Assembly: GCA_017477425.1 (NCBI GenBank)
Contig: JAFUVT010000033.1
Location: 186,001 to 250,000, forward strand
From: Bacteroidales bacterium
Lineage (GTDB): Bacteria > Bacteroidota > Bacteroidia > Bacteroidales > F082
Reading direction: 5' to 3'
DNA length: 64,000 nt
Shown here in pieces: positions 56,107-64,000 of the stretch. Under the pieces are notes generated by a model, which made no database searches, was not told the origin of the DNA, and was given only the letters and a program-made list of their open reading frames with translations. How positions within the stretch are numbered: position 1 is the first letter of the stretch; every line of letters begins with the position of its first letter. Both the position numbers and the translations under genes were made by a program.

Positions 56107-56916
56107 TTATTCAATTCTATGTGTCTTTATCTCAATTTCAAAGTATTTGCGCGGCTTTTCGTATGGCACAAGTTTGTGCGTAGGCAAATCCTCAGGCAAA
56201 TAAACGGCACACAAAGTATTGGAAACATGATAGATATGCTTGCATTTCTCGGCAGGAGCGCCGTCAAGAATGGCGCCCATCACGTCCCAGCGGATGGTCT
56301 CGGGGTCGAGGCCGTAGTCGTGCCAAACGATAATATTACGCTCGCCTTTCAGCAGTTTGAAGGCGGTCTCGGTGTCCTTCCTCACGCTCTCGTAATGGTG
56401 GTCACCATCGATGAAAACCATGTCGTATTTACCGAAATGAGGTCCGAAATCGAAGGTTTGGGAATCACCATAAAGTTGCTCGACATTGCCCAAATCCTTG
56501 CTGAAGAAACTGTGCAAGTCGGCATATAACTGGTTGTTGGTCAGTTTGATGATTTCGTCCTTCGGCAGATTGAAGGTGACACAATGTTGCGCCACATCGG
56601 CCAGATTGGCCACGCTCTCGCCGCGCCAAGTGCCGATTTCGAAATAGTCTTGCACCTCGTATTTTTTTGCCAAGGCGCGCATTAAGGCGATGTCGATGGG
56701 CATCGTGGCTCCCGAAAGGTAGGCGTAGGGTTTGGCGATTTCGTCGAAATCGGGGAACAACTCATTGATTTCCAGCAGGGGAAGCCCGTCGGCGAGGCCA
56801 TATTTTCGGATGACCTCTTCCTTGTTGCTGCTTTCATCTTGCAGGACGAGGTTGAGCAGGTAAGGATGCCTGACGATGCGCCCGATGGCTTTGGTGAATT
56901 TCTGTATCTTATTCAT
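56107..56916 (-). CDS. Class I SAM-dependent methyltransferase
   Basis: 269 residues. The SAM motif I is DYFEIGTWRGESVANL, followed by YDMVFIDGDHHYESVRKDTETAFKLL, which matches the Methyltransf_24 type often in polysaccharide loci. NIIVWHDYG follows. It overlaps the flippase gene by 8 bp and is co-directional, so it likely methylates a glycan or lipid precursor. Confidence 0.86.
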   Translation of the reverse strand: MNKIQKFTKAIGRIVRHPYLLNLVLQDESSNKEEVIRKYGLADGLPLLEINELFPDFDEIAKPYAYLSGATMPIDIALMRALAKKYEVQDYFEIGTWRGESVANLADVAQHCVTFNLPKDEIIKLTNNQLYADLHSFFSKDLGNVEQLYGDSQTFDFGPHFGKYDMVFIDGDHHYESVRKDTETAFKLLKGERNIIVWHDYGLDPETIRWDVMGAILDGAPAEKCKHIYHVSNTLCAVYLPEDLPTHKLVPYEKPRKYFEIEIKTHRIE

Positions 56917-58204
56917 TTTCTGTGTTTTGTTTCGTGAATTGTTGCTTCATTTCGGCCACATAGTCGGTGATTTCCTTTTTCGTCAACAAAAAGTCCCTGC
57001 CCTTGAAATGCGATTCTTTCAGGAAGAAAACGAACAGGAAAACAGCGTTGATGGTATAGGAAATGGCTGAGGTGATGGCGGCTCCCGTGATGCCGAAACG
57101 CGGTATCAGCGTGAAGCCGAAGATGCAGGTGGCGGCCAGCCCGCAAAGGGCGGCGAAGGTGTTCATTTGGTAGCGCCCGATGCCCGAGTAGTAGTGCCCG
57201 AGAATCAGGAAGATGCAGTAGAACAGGATGCCTGGCGCGAGGATGCGGATGGTCGGGGCCATGGCGCTGAAGTCCTGACCGAAGATGAAGACATACACCT
57301 GCGGCGGCAGCAAGGCCAGCACGATGACGGCCAAAGCCGAGACGACGAGGCAGATTTTGCTGAGGTCGAGGGTCAGTTTTTGGGCATATTCGCGGTCTTC
57401 GGCGTTGGCGATGCGGGCATATTGCACCAAGGCGATGCTGCTGCTGATGATCCAGATGGCCTCGGCGAGAGAGACGGAGTTGGAGAATACGCCCACGCTG
57501 CCACGGTCCATGAAACGGTCGAGGAGATAATACCCCAAACGCAGGTTGAAGAACTGCACGAAATGGCCGGTTTGGTTGAGGAAACCGTATTTGAAGAGAT
57601 CTTTCAACACGGCGTTGTAGGCCTTGTCCTTGTCGCGGAACATGTTGGTGTATTCCTTGCGCAACATCCAGATTCCCAAGAGGAAAGTTCCGAAGTAGGC
57701 CACATAAAGCCCGAGGACATAGCCATAGATGTCGCGTTTTTTCAGTAGCAGGTAATATGCCGCGAGGGTGGCTATCATCAGCACGGGTTGGAGCAAGGTG
57801 TTGTAGTTGGCTTTCTTGATTTCCTCCTTGCCGACCAAAAACCTGAAATTGATGCTGCTAAGCGAGGAAATGAACGACAAAACGGCCACATGGACGACCA
57901 AGTCGGGTTCCAGCTTGGGGTAGAATACTTGGATGCCGAAGCCCATCACCACGGCCACCAGTCCCGCCCAAAGCACCGAGGCGACCCAAATCTTCTTGAA
58001 CGAATGGTGCGGGGTGAGGAAGACGATGCTCTCGCCGCACACGATGTCGGAGAAAATCAAGACGAAGCTGATGGTAGCCAGCAGCAGGGCCTGCGTGCCT
58101 TTCCCTTCGTCGCCCAGCACCTGCGAGATGAGGATGGCGATGAAAAAGTTGATGGCTGCCGCCAAAATCTTCGTTCCGAAGGTATTTAGGATTTTCTTGA
58201 ACAC
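56909..58204 (-). CDS. Polysaccharide flippase (Wzx/MATE-type)
   Basis: 431 residues with about 12 hydrophobic helices and the oligosaccharide-flippase style start (KKILNTFGTKILAAAINFFIAILIS). First gene of the operon. The start is GTG at 58204; the promoter box at 58225-58232 supports it. It probably moves lipid-linked repeat units across the inner membrane. Confidence 0.88.
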   Translation of the reverse strand: MFKKILNTFGTKILAAAINFFIAILISQVLGDEGKGTQALLLATISFVLIFSDIVCGESIVFLTPHHSFKKIWVASVLWAGLVAVVMGFGIQVFYPKLEPDLVVHVAVLSFISSLSSINFRFLVGKEEIKKANYNTLLQPVLMIATLAAYYLLLKKRDIYGYVLGLYVAYFGTFLLGIWMLRKEYTNMFRDKDKAYNAVLKDLFKYGFLNQTGHFVQFFNLRLGYYLLDRFMDRGSVGVFSNSVSLAEAIWIISSSIALVQYARIANAEDREYAQKLTLDLSKICLVVSALAVIVLALLPPQVYVFIFGQDFSAMAPTIRILAPGILFYCIFLILGHYYSGIGRYQMNTFAALCGLAATCIFGFTLIPRFGITGAAITSAISYTINAVFLFVFFLKESHFKGRDFLLTKKEITDYVAEMKQQFTKQNTENE

Positions 58205-58224
58205 GGGTGTCTTATTATAACCTG

Positions 58225-58232
58225 CAAAAATA
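58225..58232 (-). promoter_or_regulatory. -7 box TATTTTTG of the flippase operon
   Basis: TAnnTTTG on the minus strand, 20 bp before the GTG start and just after the anmK stop. Confidence 0.6.
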
Positions 58233-58236
58233 GGAA

Positions 58237-59346
58237 CTATCCGTTATATTTCCAAATCCTCCCGCTACAACTATCGCTCTCAGCCCCAGTTACTGAGGCC
58301 AAAACATTCGTTTTGCCCTCCAAGCGGCGCAGACCGAGGAAAGCGAAAATCAGGGCTTCCTTGTAGTCGATGATTTGCTTGTCGGGGACGACCACCTCGT
58401 GCTTGGTGCGGGCTTGCAGTCGCTCGATGAGGAACTTGTTCCTTGCGCCACCACCTGTGACCAGAATTTTCCCTTTCGGTAACCAACTGACTGCCAATGC
58501 AATTTGCAAGGCGATATGCTCGGTGAAGGTCGCCAACATGTCAGGTACGGAGAGGGCGCCTGAGCCTGTGGTCCCTGAGGCCGCTCGAAGGGTCGAAGGC
58601 CCCGTAACTAATACGCCTTTCTGGTAAGTTTCAAAATACTCGCGTCCCATAGACTTCGGTGGCTCTTGCAGGAAAAACGGGCTGTTGTTCAGTTTTTTCA
58701 GCAGGTCAATGTCGACTTTGCCGTTTCGGGCGAGGTCGCCGTCGCGGTCAAAATCCAGGCCTTTGAGTTGTGCGAGATAGTTGAGGGCTTGGTTGGCGAT
58801 GCAGATGTCGTAAGCGATGCGCTTGCCGTCTTCGTCATACGAGACATTGGCGATGCCACCGATGTTGAGGCATATTTCGTAGTCGCTGAAGAGCAACAGG
58901 TCGCCGATGGGCACCAAAGGCGCACCTTGTCCGCCCTTGCTGACATCCTCACTGCGGAAGTCATTGATAACCATAAAGCCGCAAGCCTTGGCCAAGGTTT
59001 GTCCATCGCCGATTTGCAAGGTGTAATGCTCTTTGGGCTTGTGGAAAATGGTATGTCCGTGCGAGGCCACGAAATCGGGTGTGACCTTGTGCTTTTGCGC
59101 AAAGGCCAACACTTGTTCGCCAAGGTATTGGCCGTAAGCCTTGTCCAACTCCCCTAACTCATCGGGTTGCTTGAAGTAGGCTACTGCAAGTTGCTTTTTC
59201 CATGTGTTGGGGTAGGGAAGGGTCTCGGCTCCAAGGATTTGGAAACGGTATTTCTCGTTCTCCTCGATGAATCGGACAAGGGCGAGGTCCAGCCCGTCCA
59301 GCGAGCTGCCCGACATGAGGCCTATGGCGGTGACTGTTTCCATCAT
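58237..59346 (-). CDS. anmK: Anhydro-N-acetylmuramic acid kinase AnmK, with a repeat-derived insertion
   Basis: 369 residues. Phosphorylates and opens 1,6-anhydroMurNAc in peptidoglycan recycling. AIGLMSGSSLDGLDLALVRF (phosphate loop), SHGHTIFHKP, NIGGIANVS and LVTGGGARNKFLIERL are typical. Around residues 244-262 the sequence GPSTLRAASGTTGSGAL looks foreign to the family; it corresponds to a CTTCGAC/CCTGAG-type repeat at 58561-58605 inserted in frame. The gene overlaps murF (ATGATG). Confidence 0.94.
   Translation of the reverse strand: MMETVTAIGLMSGSSLDGLDLALVRFIEENEKYRFQILGAETLPYPNTWKKQLAVAYFKQPDELGELDKAYGQYLGEQVLAFAQKHKVTPDFVASHGHTIFHKPKEHYTLQIGDGQTLAKACGFMVINDFRSEDVSKGGQGAPLVPIGDLLLFSDYEICLNIGGIANVSYDEDGKRIAYDICIANQALNYLAQLKGLDFDRDGDLARNGKVDIDLLKKLNNSPFFLQEPPKSMGREYFETYQKGVLVTGPSTLRAASGTTGSGALSVPDMLATFTEHIALQIALAVSWLPKGKILVTGGGARNKFLIERLQARTKHEVVVPDKQIIDYKEALIFAFLGLRRLEGKTNVLASVTGAESDSCSGRIWKYNG
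58561..58605. repeat. CTTCGACAGGCTCA-family repeat inside anmK
   Basis: Sequence with gtccctgagg, ctcgaagggtcgaagg and the flanking gagcctg is a diverged member of the family seen at 43763 and 52060, here within coding sequence and in frame. Confidence 0.6.
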
Positions 59347-60620
59347 AGCAACGGTAATACTTTCTCCAACTGTATCCCTCTTGAGCCTTTCACCAAAATC
59401 GTTTTTCCATCAACGGAATGGTTTTCAATGTATTGGCACAAATCCTGAACCTTTTCGAAAGCCTTCCAATCGGGGTTTTCGTTGCAGGCGCTGAAGTTCG
59501 GTCCGACAAAAAACGCATCGCGGTAATGCAGTTCTTTCATCAAATCGAGGATGGCGCGGTGCTCTTTTTCAGAGTCTTGGCCCAACTCGCGCATGTCGCC
59601 TAATATTAATAGGTGTCGCTCGCCGCAGATGTTGGCGAAGTTGCGTAGGGCGGCCTGCATCGAGGTCGGGTTGGCGTTGTAGGCATCCATGATGATGTGA
59701 TTCTTCTCGGTTTCAATCACTTGCGAGCGGCTGTTGGTGGGCGTGTAGGCTTCCAAGGCTGCAACGATTTTGTCCTCGTCAACCTTGAAATATTGTCCCA
59801 CGGCGATGGCGGCAGCCACATTCTCGAAGTTGTAGCTGCCCACCAAGTGGGTTTGCACGATGCGTTTCTTCCATTTCACGCTAAGATAAGGGTTGCACGA
59901 ACCTTGCTCCACGAGATAGTCAGCATCGCAATGGCATCCATAGCTGCTACGCGGCTGCTCTTGCGAGCGCTCCCAAAGGATGTCGTTGGCGCGGTTGACG
60001 AACACGGCTTTCCCCTTGGCCTTGATGAAGCGATACAGTTCCGTCTTGGTGTTGATGACGCCCTCGAAACTGCCAAAACCCTCCAAATGGGCCTTGCCGA
60101 CATTGGTGATGAGGCCAAAATCAGGCTCGGCAATTTGGCACAAGGTGTCGATTTCGCCAGGATGGTTGGCTCCCATCTCCACGACAGCCAGCTCGGTTTC
60201 GGGCTTGATGTTTAGCAAAGTGAGCGGCACGCCGATGTGGTTGTTGAGGTTGCCCATCGTGTGGATGAGCTTGTATTTCTGTGCCAACACGGCCGAGACG
60301 AGTTCCTTGGTGGTCGTCTTGCCATTGGTGCCAGTGATGCTGAGCACGGTGGCTTTCATCTGTTTGCGGTGGTAATTGGCCAACTCCTGCAAGGTCTTCA
60401 GCGTGTTTTCAACCTTGATGATGCGTGGATGTTCATGCAGGTCTTGGCGGTCAGCCACAACGAGGCTAGCTTTGCCTTCCTCGGCCACTTGCAGGGCGAA
60501 ATCGTTGGCGTCGAAGTTCTCGCCTTTCAGGGCGAAGAAGACGGCGTCTTGCTCGATTTTGCGGCTGTCGGTCGAGACCTTATAGGCTCGGGTGAAGTGT
60601 TGGTATATCGTTTCTAGCAT
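59343..60620 (-). CDS. murF: UDP-MurNAc-tripeptide--D-Ala-D-Ala ligase MurF
   Basis: 425 residues. Mur ligase: ATP loop SITGTNGKTTTKELV, EMGANHPGEI, NAYNANPTSM and GDMRELG are all MurF hallmarks. Adds D-Ala-D-Ala to the peptidoglycan precursor. It is 67 bp downstream of gldJ, with a terminator between, and overlaps anmK, pairing synthesis with recycling of the wall. Confidence 0.96.
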   Translation of the reverse strand: MLETIYQHFTRAYKVSTDSRKIEQDAVFFALKGENFDANDFALQVAEEGKASLVVADRQDLHEHPRIIKVENTLKTLQELANYHRKQMKATVLSITGTNGKTTTKELVSAVLAQKYKLIHTMGNLNNHIGVPLTLLNIKPETELAVVEMGANHPGEIDTLCQIAEPDFGLITNVGKAHLEGFGSFEGVINTKTELYRFIKAKGKAVFVNRANDILWERSQEQPRSSYGCHCDADYLVEQGSCNPYLSVKWKKRIVQTHLVGSYNFENVAAAIAVGQYFKVDEDKIVAALEAYTPTNSRSQVIETEKNHIIMDAYNANPTSMQAALRNFANICGERHLLILGDMRELGQDSEKEHRAILDLMKELHYRDAFFVGPNFSACNENPDWKAFEKVQDLCQYIENHSVDGKTILVKGSRGIQLEKVLPLL

Positions 60621-60633
60621 AACTTTAATGAAA

Positions 60634-60662
60634 GAAGCCGCCTGAACGGGTCAAACGGCTTC
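60634..60662 (-). terminator. Terminator between gldJ and murF
   Basis: Stem gaagccg / cggcttc with a 15-base loop; on the minus strand it is followed by TTTCATT. Moderate strength. Confidence 0.6.
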
Positions 60663-60687
60663 AAAATTATCATGAAAAAATTCTACT

Positions 60688-62178
60688 TTACTTGGCGAAC
60701 GAACTACCCACCTTGTTCATCGCGCAGCGGAAGCCGATGGTTGAAGCGGATTGGTTCTGGTTGAGGTAACGGCGTGTGCCAGGGCTCAAGTAGTAAGGAC
60801 CGTCGGCCCAGGAACCACCTTTGTAGACTCTTGATTCGTCGCTGATGAGCGTAGTACCAGGAGTGTCGTTGGTAGCCGTTTCGTACATGTCTTTGGTGAA
60901 GACACTTTGGTCGTCTTGCGGGTCGCTCCAGCGGTTACGGATGGCCGACATATAATCGCCGTCATCATAGTTGGAGTTGAAACTGGTGCGGTAGTTCTGG
61001 CGTTGAGCGGCTTCTTCTTGTGGGATGGGCTCTCTGCGGATGCGACCGAGGGAGTCTTTCTGCAGCAGAAATCCTTCGTCGTCGACGGCCTTACGGGTGA
61101 ACACGTTACCACGGAAGGGACTGTAGTCGGCCACATCTTCGTGCGAAAGGGGACGATAGACATCTTGGCACCATTCGGACACGTTACCTGCCATGTTATA
61201 CAAGCCGTAGTCGTTAGGCCAGTAGGAACCCACAGGAGCGGGAAGGGCGGCACCATCGTTCAGGTGACCAGCAACACCCATATAGTCGCCAGGGCCTCTC
61301 TTGAAGTTGGCCATGAAGCTACCGTAGTATCTCTTGTTGTCGGTGCGCAAGCCGTCGCCATTCCATGGATACACCTTGCGTTCACTGATGATTTCGTTGT
61401 TAGTGTTGCCCACCAGACCAACAGCGGCATATTCCCATTCGGCTTCCGTAGGCAGACGGTAGGAAGGCAACATGATGCCGTCGTCCATGCGGACGTTACG
61501 CATGCCATCGCCGCCTTTCGAAAGGTCTTTCTTACCATTCTTCACCTTGCCAGTATATTGGCCAGCGAGGTATGCGTCGGTGTTGAAGTTCTCTTCGTCC
61601 TGCTGGGTTGGGTCCCAATCGAGGACACCGGCTTCGACGAGCATCAACTCGTTGACGCGGTCGGTACGCCAGGCGCAGTAGTCGTTGGCTTGCACCCAAG
61701 TCACACCCACCACGGGATAGTCATTGTAGGAGGGATGGCGGAAATAAATCTCCACCATGGGTTCGTTGTACGACAAACGGTCGCGCCAAACCAAGGTGTC
61801 GGGAGCGGCGTTGCGTACCACTTGAGGATAGTTTTGGCCATACACACGGTTCAGCCAGTAGATGTACTCACGATAGTCAACATTGCTGACCTCGGTGCGG
61901 TCCATCAAGAAGGAAGGGACCGTCACTTTGCGGGGAGAGTTGTCCCAAGAATAAGTCAGGTTGTCGGTGGTGGCACCCATGACAAAGGTACCGCCCTCAA
62001 TGGCAATCAGGCCGGGACCAATCTCTTGATCGTTGACTTCGGTGACTTCGAAACCTCCGTTGTTGGCGTCGTTGTAGGCCCAACCCGTGGTGCGCGAAGA
62101 TTTCTTGGAGCAGGAAACGGTGAGCAGTCCTGCCAAAACGATGATGGCTAATGTTTTGAATCCTTGTTTTCTATACAT
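60688..62178 (-). CDS. gldJ: Gliding/T9SS lipoprotein GldJ-type (GldK/PorK-like FGE-sulfatase fold)
   Basis: 496 residues. Lipoprotein signal with lipobox LTVSC. The formylglycine-generating-enzyme-like fold is clear (IEGGTFVMGA, PSYRLPTEAEWEYAAVG, GLYNMAGNVSEWCQD, YKGGSWADGPYY, IGFRCAM). GldJ and GldK/PorK share this fold. The neighbourhood (porU divergent, murF downstream, no porL/M/N) favours GldJ. It is an outer-membrane-associated component needed for type IX secretion. Confidence 0.85.
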   Translation of the reverse strand: MYRKQGFKTLAIIVLAGLLTVSCSKKSSRTTGWAYNDANNGGFEVTEVNDQEIGPGLIAIEGGTFVMGATTDNLTYSWDNSPRKVTVPSFLMDRTEVSNVDYREYIYWLNRVYGQNYPQVVRNAAPDTLVWRDRLSYNEPMVEIYFRHPSYNDYPVVGVTWVQANDYCAWRTDRVNELMLVEAGVLDWDPTQQDEENFNTDAYLAGQYTGKVKNGKKDLSKGGDGMRNVRMDDGIMLPSYRLPTEAEWEYAAVGLVGNTNNEIISERKVYPWNGDGLRTDNKRYYGSFMANFKRGPGDYMGVAGHLNDGAALPAPVGSYWPNDYGLYNMAGNVSEWCQDVYRPLSHEDVADYSPFRGNVFTRKAVDDEGFLLQKDSLGRIRREPIPQEEAAQRQNYRTSFNSNYDDGDYMSAIRNRWSDPQDDQSVFTKDMYETATNDTPGTTLISDESRVYKGGSWADGPYYLSPGTRRYLNQNQSASTIGFRCAMNKVGSSFAK

Positions 62179-62258
62179 TGTCGTTCAAATTTGTTATCTA
62201 ATAACTCAGTCGAAATAGATTTATTGTGTATGTATCAAGATTTTTCAAAAAAATCAGG

Positions 62259-62266
62259 CAAATGTA
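62259..62266 (-). promoter_or_regulatory. -7 box TACATTTG of gldJ
   Basis: TAnnTTTG on the minus strand, 80 bp before the gldJ ATG. A weaker plus-strand box, TATTTTCG (62349-62356), may serve porU. Confidence 0.55.
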
Positions 62267-62431
62267 CGGTCTTTTTTTCAATTATTCGCCATTTTTCAGA
62301 AAAAAACTTTTTTCGAGCAAAAAAAAACTATTTGCAATAAAAAAGTTGTATTTTCGTTCCCTTTATGAAAGACTATTATTTGGTTTGCCAATAGTTTATA
62401 ATTAATTGATTATCAATAAAAAAGAATTTTT

Positions 62432-64000
62432 ATGCACAATAGGATATTTTCATTTTTTGCAGTTTTGATGCAGCTTTCGGTGCTTCTTGTGCCGTGTTCT
62501 TCATCGGGACAAACGACGCAAACTCATCCTCTCGTGCTGCAGTGGAATGGTGTACAACATTATCGAATGGCTGACGACACCGTATATTATATTGGTCTGG
62601 AGGCTGGTGAGTATGAAACTCAGATGCCTGTCCTCCGTCAGTCATTCCCTATTTACGATGACGCCGTGAAGGTCAAGGTGGAATTGCTCAACGTGAAGAC
62701 GGCTCCGCTCAGCAGCGAGGAGTTACTGATTGCTCAAGAATATCAGTTTTCCACGGATTTTCATTTGAACGCGATGCCCCTTCGCTCGCGCGACGAAGTG
62801 TTGCTCTCCGTCAGAGTCATTCCTTTCCGCCAAAATGGAGGACTGTATGAGAAATTGCTTTCGGCGACCCTTTCTGTGACGTTGACTCCCGATTTCACGC
62901 AACATAAAACCAATCCGACCTATGTGCATGAGTCGGCAATGGCTCATGGTAATTGGTACAAAATCGGATTGCCTGAGACGGGAGTCTACAAACTGACGGC
63001 CAGTGAATTGACCAATTTGGGCATCAACCTTTCTGGTCTCGACCCACGTCAAATCCGCATTTATCATAACGGAGGTGGCGTGCTGCCCGAGATGAATGAC
63101 GTGGAGCGTTACGACGATTTGGTGGAAATTCCCATTTATGTCAGTGGCGAGGCTGACGGCAAATTCGACAACAACGACTATATCTTGTTTTACGGTCGCG
63201 GTCCTGTAACCTGGACACTCGATACACTTAGAACGGCTTACACGCATAACCAAAACCCATACGACGACTATGCCTATGCCTTTGTGGTGACTGGCATCGG
63301 CGCAGGCAAACGCATCGGCGAGATGACGGCTCCTGAGTCGGCAACAGAGGCCGTCGTGACGGAGTTCCTCGACTATAAGGTACATGAAAAGGATGACTAT
63401 AATCTGTTTCGCGTCGGACGCACCTATTATGGCGATAAGATGAGCTTCAACGCTTCCGCGAATTTCGACTTCGACTTCGCCAATGTGGTGAAAACCAAGC
63501 CATGTTGGGTGAAGACGGGATTAGCGGGTCGCAATTTCACGCCAGCCTCTTTCGATGTGATGGTCGACAATGTGCAAAAGGCCACTTATAGCATCGCAAT
63601 AACGACTTCGGCCTCAGACAAGCCATTCGGCTATGAAGTTGGTGGCTGGGTGAATGCCAACCCGACCAGCGATGTTGTGCGCGTCACGTTGAGACACAAT
63701 GCCTCGGGTAGCGGTTCGACATCAGACGGATATGTGGACTATATCCTCGTCAACGCATGGCGTCAACTGAAATTCACGGGCGGCCAGCTGGCTTTTCGTA
63801 ACCCCGATATCGCTATTAATAATAAGGTATGCGAATACCGCCTTGCGAATGCTTCGCAACAAGTGCAGGTGTGGAACGTCACAAACCCGGTCGAGCCTTC
63901 CATCGTGAGGGGACAGCTTAGCGGTACGACGTTGAGCTTCAAGGTCGACGGTACCCTACAGAATGAGTTTGTAGCCTTTAATGGTAGCTCGTATTGCACG
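62432..64000 (+). CDS. porU: Type IX secretion sortase PorU (3' truncated by the window)
   Basis: Open from ATG 62432 to the window end (523 codons, no stop). A signal peptide (IFSFFAVLMQLSVLLVPCSSSGQ) is followed by the PorU N-terminal region with NWYKIGLPETGVYKLTASEL, LDPRQIRIYHNGGGVLPEMND, and YVSGEADGKFDNNDYILFYGRGP, diagnostic of PorU. The gingipain-like catalytic domain lies beyond the window. PorU cleaves sorting domains, such as that of the C10 peptidase at 52543, and attaches the cargo to A-LPS. Confidence 0.9.
   Translation, partial: MHNRIFSFFAVLMQLSVLLVPCSSSGQTTQTHPLVLQWNGVQHYRMADDTVYYIGLEAGEYETQMPVLRQSFPIYDDAVKVKVELLNVKTAPLSSEELLIAQEYQFSTDFHLNAMPLRSRDEVLLSVRVIPFRQNGGLYEKLLSATLSVTLTPDFTQHKTNPTYVHESAMAHGNWYKIGLPETGVYKLTASELTNLGINLSGLDPRQIRIYHNGGGVLPEMNDVERYDDLVEIPIYVSGEADGKFDNNDYILFYGRGPVTWTLDTLRTAYTHNQNPYDDYAYAFVVTGIGAGKRIGEMTAPESATEAVVTEFLDYKVHEKDDYNLFRVGRTYYGDKMSFNASANFDFDFANVVKTKPCWVKTGLAGRNFTPASFDVMVDNVQKATYSIAITTSASDKPFGYEVGGWVNANPTSDVVRVTLRHNASGSGSTSDGYVDYILVNAWRQLKFTGGQLAFRNPDIAINNKVCEYRLANASQQVQVWNVTNPVEPSIVRGQLSGTTLSFKVDGTLQNEFVAFNGSSYCT

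Noticed and set aside
60688..62178. Sulfatase-modifying enzyme with catalytic function
   Set aside because: The fold is of the formylglycine-generating type, but the lipoprotein signal and the porU neighbour fit GldJ/GldK, which are structural; no sulfatase gene is nearby.

Overview
This window is a chromosomal segment from a member of Bacteroidota, most likely an uncultured anaerobic gut-type Bacteroidales. The evidence is the promoter style (repeated TAnnTTTG -7 boxes with no clear Shine-Dalgarno sequences), type IX secretion genes (gldJ-like, porU, a PorE-like OmpA protein, a C10 protease with a sorting domain), the order rpsU-xer-hpf-tRNA-tuf-secE-nusG-rplKAJL-rpoBC, and anaerobic enzymes such as Hcp, a flavodiiron protein and polyferredoxins. 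Gene order does not resolve family or genus.

Layout. 1-4.8 kb: 3' part of ffh, folD, an exported protein and a TPR/PD40/OmpA protein. 4.8-10.2 kb: an aminotransferase, an UlaG-like lipoprotein, two tRNA-Val genes, a DPP IV-type peptidase and ogt. 10.2-19.2 kb: an apparent nitrosative/oxygen-stress region. It holds a DUF2249-like protein, a DUF1858-like protein, a flavodiiron protein fused to rubredoxin, a Crp/Fnr-type regulator and hcp, interrupted by an ECF sigma operon, an AAA ATPase and smaller genes. The first gene and hcp carry the same palindromic operator at exactly the same distance from the -7 box. 19.2-23.3 kb: small exported proteins and a heavy-metal P-type ATPase. 23.3-27.2 kb: a tatA-tatC operon that also encodes two probable Tat cargo proteins. 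27.3-42.6 kb: core translation and transcription genes with five tRNAs. 42.6-47 kb: lemA, pyrB-pyrI behind a leader-peptide attenuator, a cytidylate-kinase-like protein and two envelope proteins. 47-54.8 kb: a membrane-tethered AraC-type regulator, argS-rsmE, and a secreted C10 peptidase. 54.8-58.2 kb: a glycosyltransferase/methyltransferase/flippase operon. 58.2-64 kb: anmK, murF, gldJ and, divergently, the 5' part of porU, which runs off the window.

Most notable: (i) a 41-codon leader ORF containing an intrinsic terminator just upstream of pyrB, organised like the enterobacterial pyrBI attenuator; (ii) twin operators suggesting one regulon for hcp and the DUF2249-like operon; (iii) an in-frame TAA at codon 20 of the flavodiiron gene; (iv) a duplicated promoter-plus-5'-end of the Crp-type gene sitting immediately upstream of ogt; (v) a polyferredoxin with an internal twin-arginine signal encoded beside tatAC. 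Several families of intergenic palindromes are dispersed through the window, and one has entered the anmK coding sequence. All assignments were made by eye from sequence motifs; no database search was run.
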